DNA of 5,779 bases, taken from the NCBI GenBank assembly GCA_944363695.1, contig CALVUW010000074.1:1-5779 (forward strand), written 5' to 3'. A program made the translations under genes and the position numbers. Origin of the DNA: an uncultured Bacilli bacterium (lineage in GTDB: Bacteria > Bacillota_I > Bacilli_A > RF39 > UBA660). Shown one piece after another: positions 5,602 to 5,779 of this stretch. The notes below the pieces were generated by a model. It saw nothing but the letters and a program-made list of their open reading frames with translations, ran no database searches and had not been told where the DNA came from. Position 1 is the first letter of the stretch. Each line of letters opens with the position of its first letter.

Positions 5602-5631
5602 TTGTTAACGAGGTGAAATCTATGATATAGT
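5602..5631 (+). promoter_or_regulatory. Promoter with extended -10, driving a gene beyond the window
   Basis: TTGTTA (5602-5607) and TATAGT (5626-5631) are separated by 18 bases. A TG dinucleotide at 5623-5624 makes an extended -10. The predicted start is near 5638. The -10 lies inside a perfect inverted repeat, GATATA-G-TATATC (5624-5636), that could be an operator. No gene follows within the window, so the transcript has a leader of at least about 140 bases. Confidence 0.6.
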
Positions 5632-5637
5632 ATATCT

Positions 5638-5779
5638 AACGATAGAAAGTAGTGATAATACGAAAGATAGTAATAGGTTAACCTTGGGGGGGATTTAACC
5701 AGTAGATTTTTCTGGTATAAGTGTGTCACAATAAGAGCAGGATAGTAATATATTTTGTTCTTTTTGATGGTTGAAAATA
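5638..5779 (+). other. Long untranslated leader, possible T-box or other structured RNA (incomplete)
   Basis: No credible reading frame exists here, yet a promoter points into it. Visible structure: GGTTAA (5676-5681) pairs with TTAACC (5695-5700) around a loop with seven consecutive G, and CCAG (5699-5702) pairs with CTGG (5712-5715). The 10-mer GATAGTAATA occurs twice (5666-5675 and 5741-5750). AACGAT...AGTAGT near the transcript start and GGATAGTAA followed by GATGGTTGAAA (5765-5775) recall the 5' part of T-box stem I (AGTA motif, distal loop). The AG-bulge sequence is not evident, and the diagnostic T-box sequence would lie outside the window. An unrelated leader or small RNA is equally possible. 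Confidence 0.3.

Noticed and set aside
5721..5774. Small frame GTG...TGA of 17 codons in the right-hand leader
   Set aside because: There is no ribosome binding site at a useful distance, the composition is non-coding, and it overlaps likely RNA structure.

Overview
The window is AT-rich (roughly one-third G+C by eye) with strong AAGGAGG-type ribosome binding sites. It carries a small acid-soluble spore protein of the SspI type, so the source is most likely a spore-forming low-GC Bacillota. A gut-type Erysipelotrichia- or Clostridia-like host would fit the mix of genes, but that placement is an inference from protein style. No insertion sequence, CRISPR array, tRNA or rRNA gene was found. The region looks like ordinary chromosome.

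Layout, left to right. Positions 1-111 hold an unassigned end plus a perfect AT palindrome. Positions 112-573 (minus) encode a cytoplasmic-type Cu/Zn superoxide dismutase, which seems to start at an ATT codon. It is divergent from a short-chain dehydrogenase/reductase (677-1414, plus), with the two promoters inside about 100 bp. The SDR ends in a textbook terminator. Next comes a 155-residue protein of unknown function (1493-1960, plus), convergent with the spore protein gene sspI (1955-2194, minus). Their stop codons share the loop of a single hairpin. Divergent from sspI is a two-gene membrane cassette, a LemA-family protein (2315-2872) and a DUF2207 membrane protein with a glycine-rich tail (2910-4799), separated by a small intrinsic terminator. 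A serine alpha/beta hydrolase (4796-5557, minus) converges on DUF2207 with a 4-bp overlap. The last 220 bases hold a good plus-strand promoter and the start of a long, structured untranslated leader for a gene beyond the window.

Only lemA and the DUF2207 gene look like a functional unit. This pair recurs in many bacteria and is envelope-associated, with the exact activity unsettled. The other genes appear to be single transcription units: each has its own promoter or terminator signal, or faces its neighbour. Several share an unusually tight arrangement in which the -10 box lies only about 5-12 bases from the ribosome binding site. I see no clear novel multi-gene system. The most unusual items are the non-AUG start of the dismutase, the hairpin holding two opposing stop codons, the unknown 155-residue protein, and the partial leader at the right edge.
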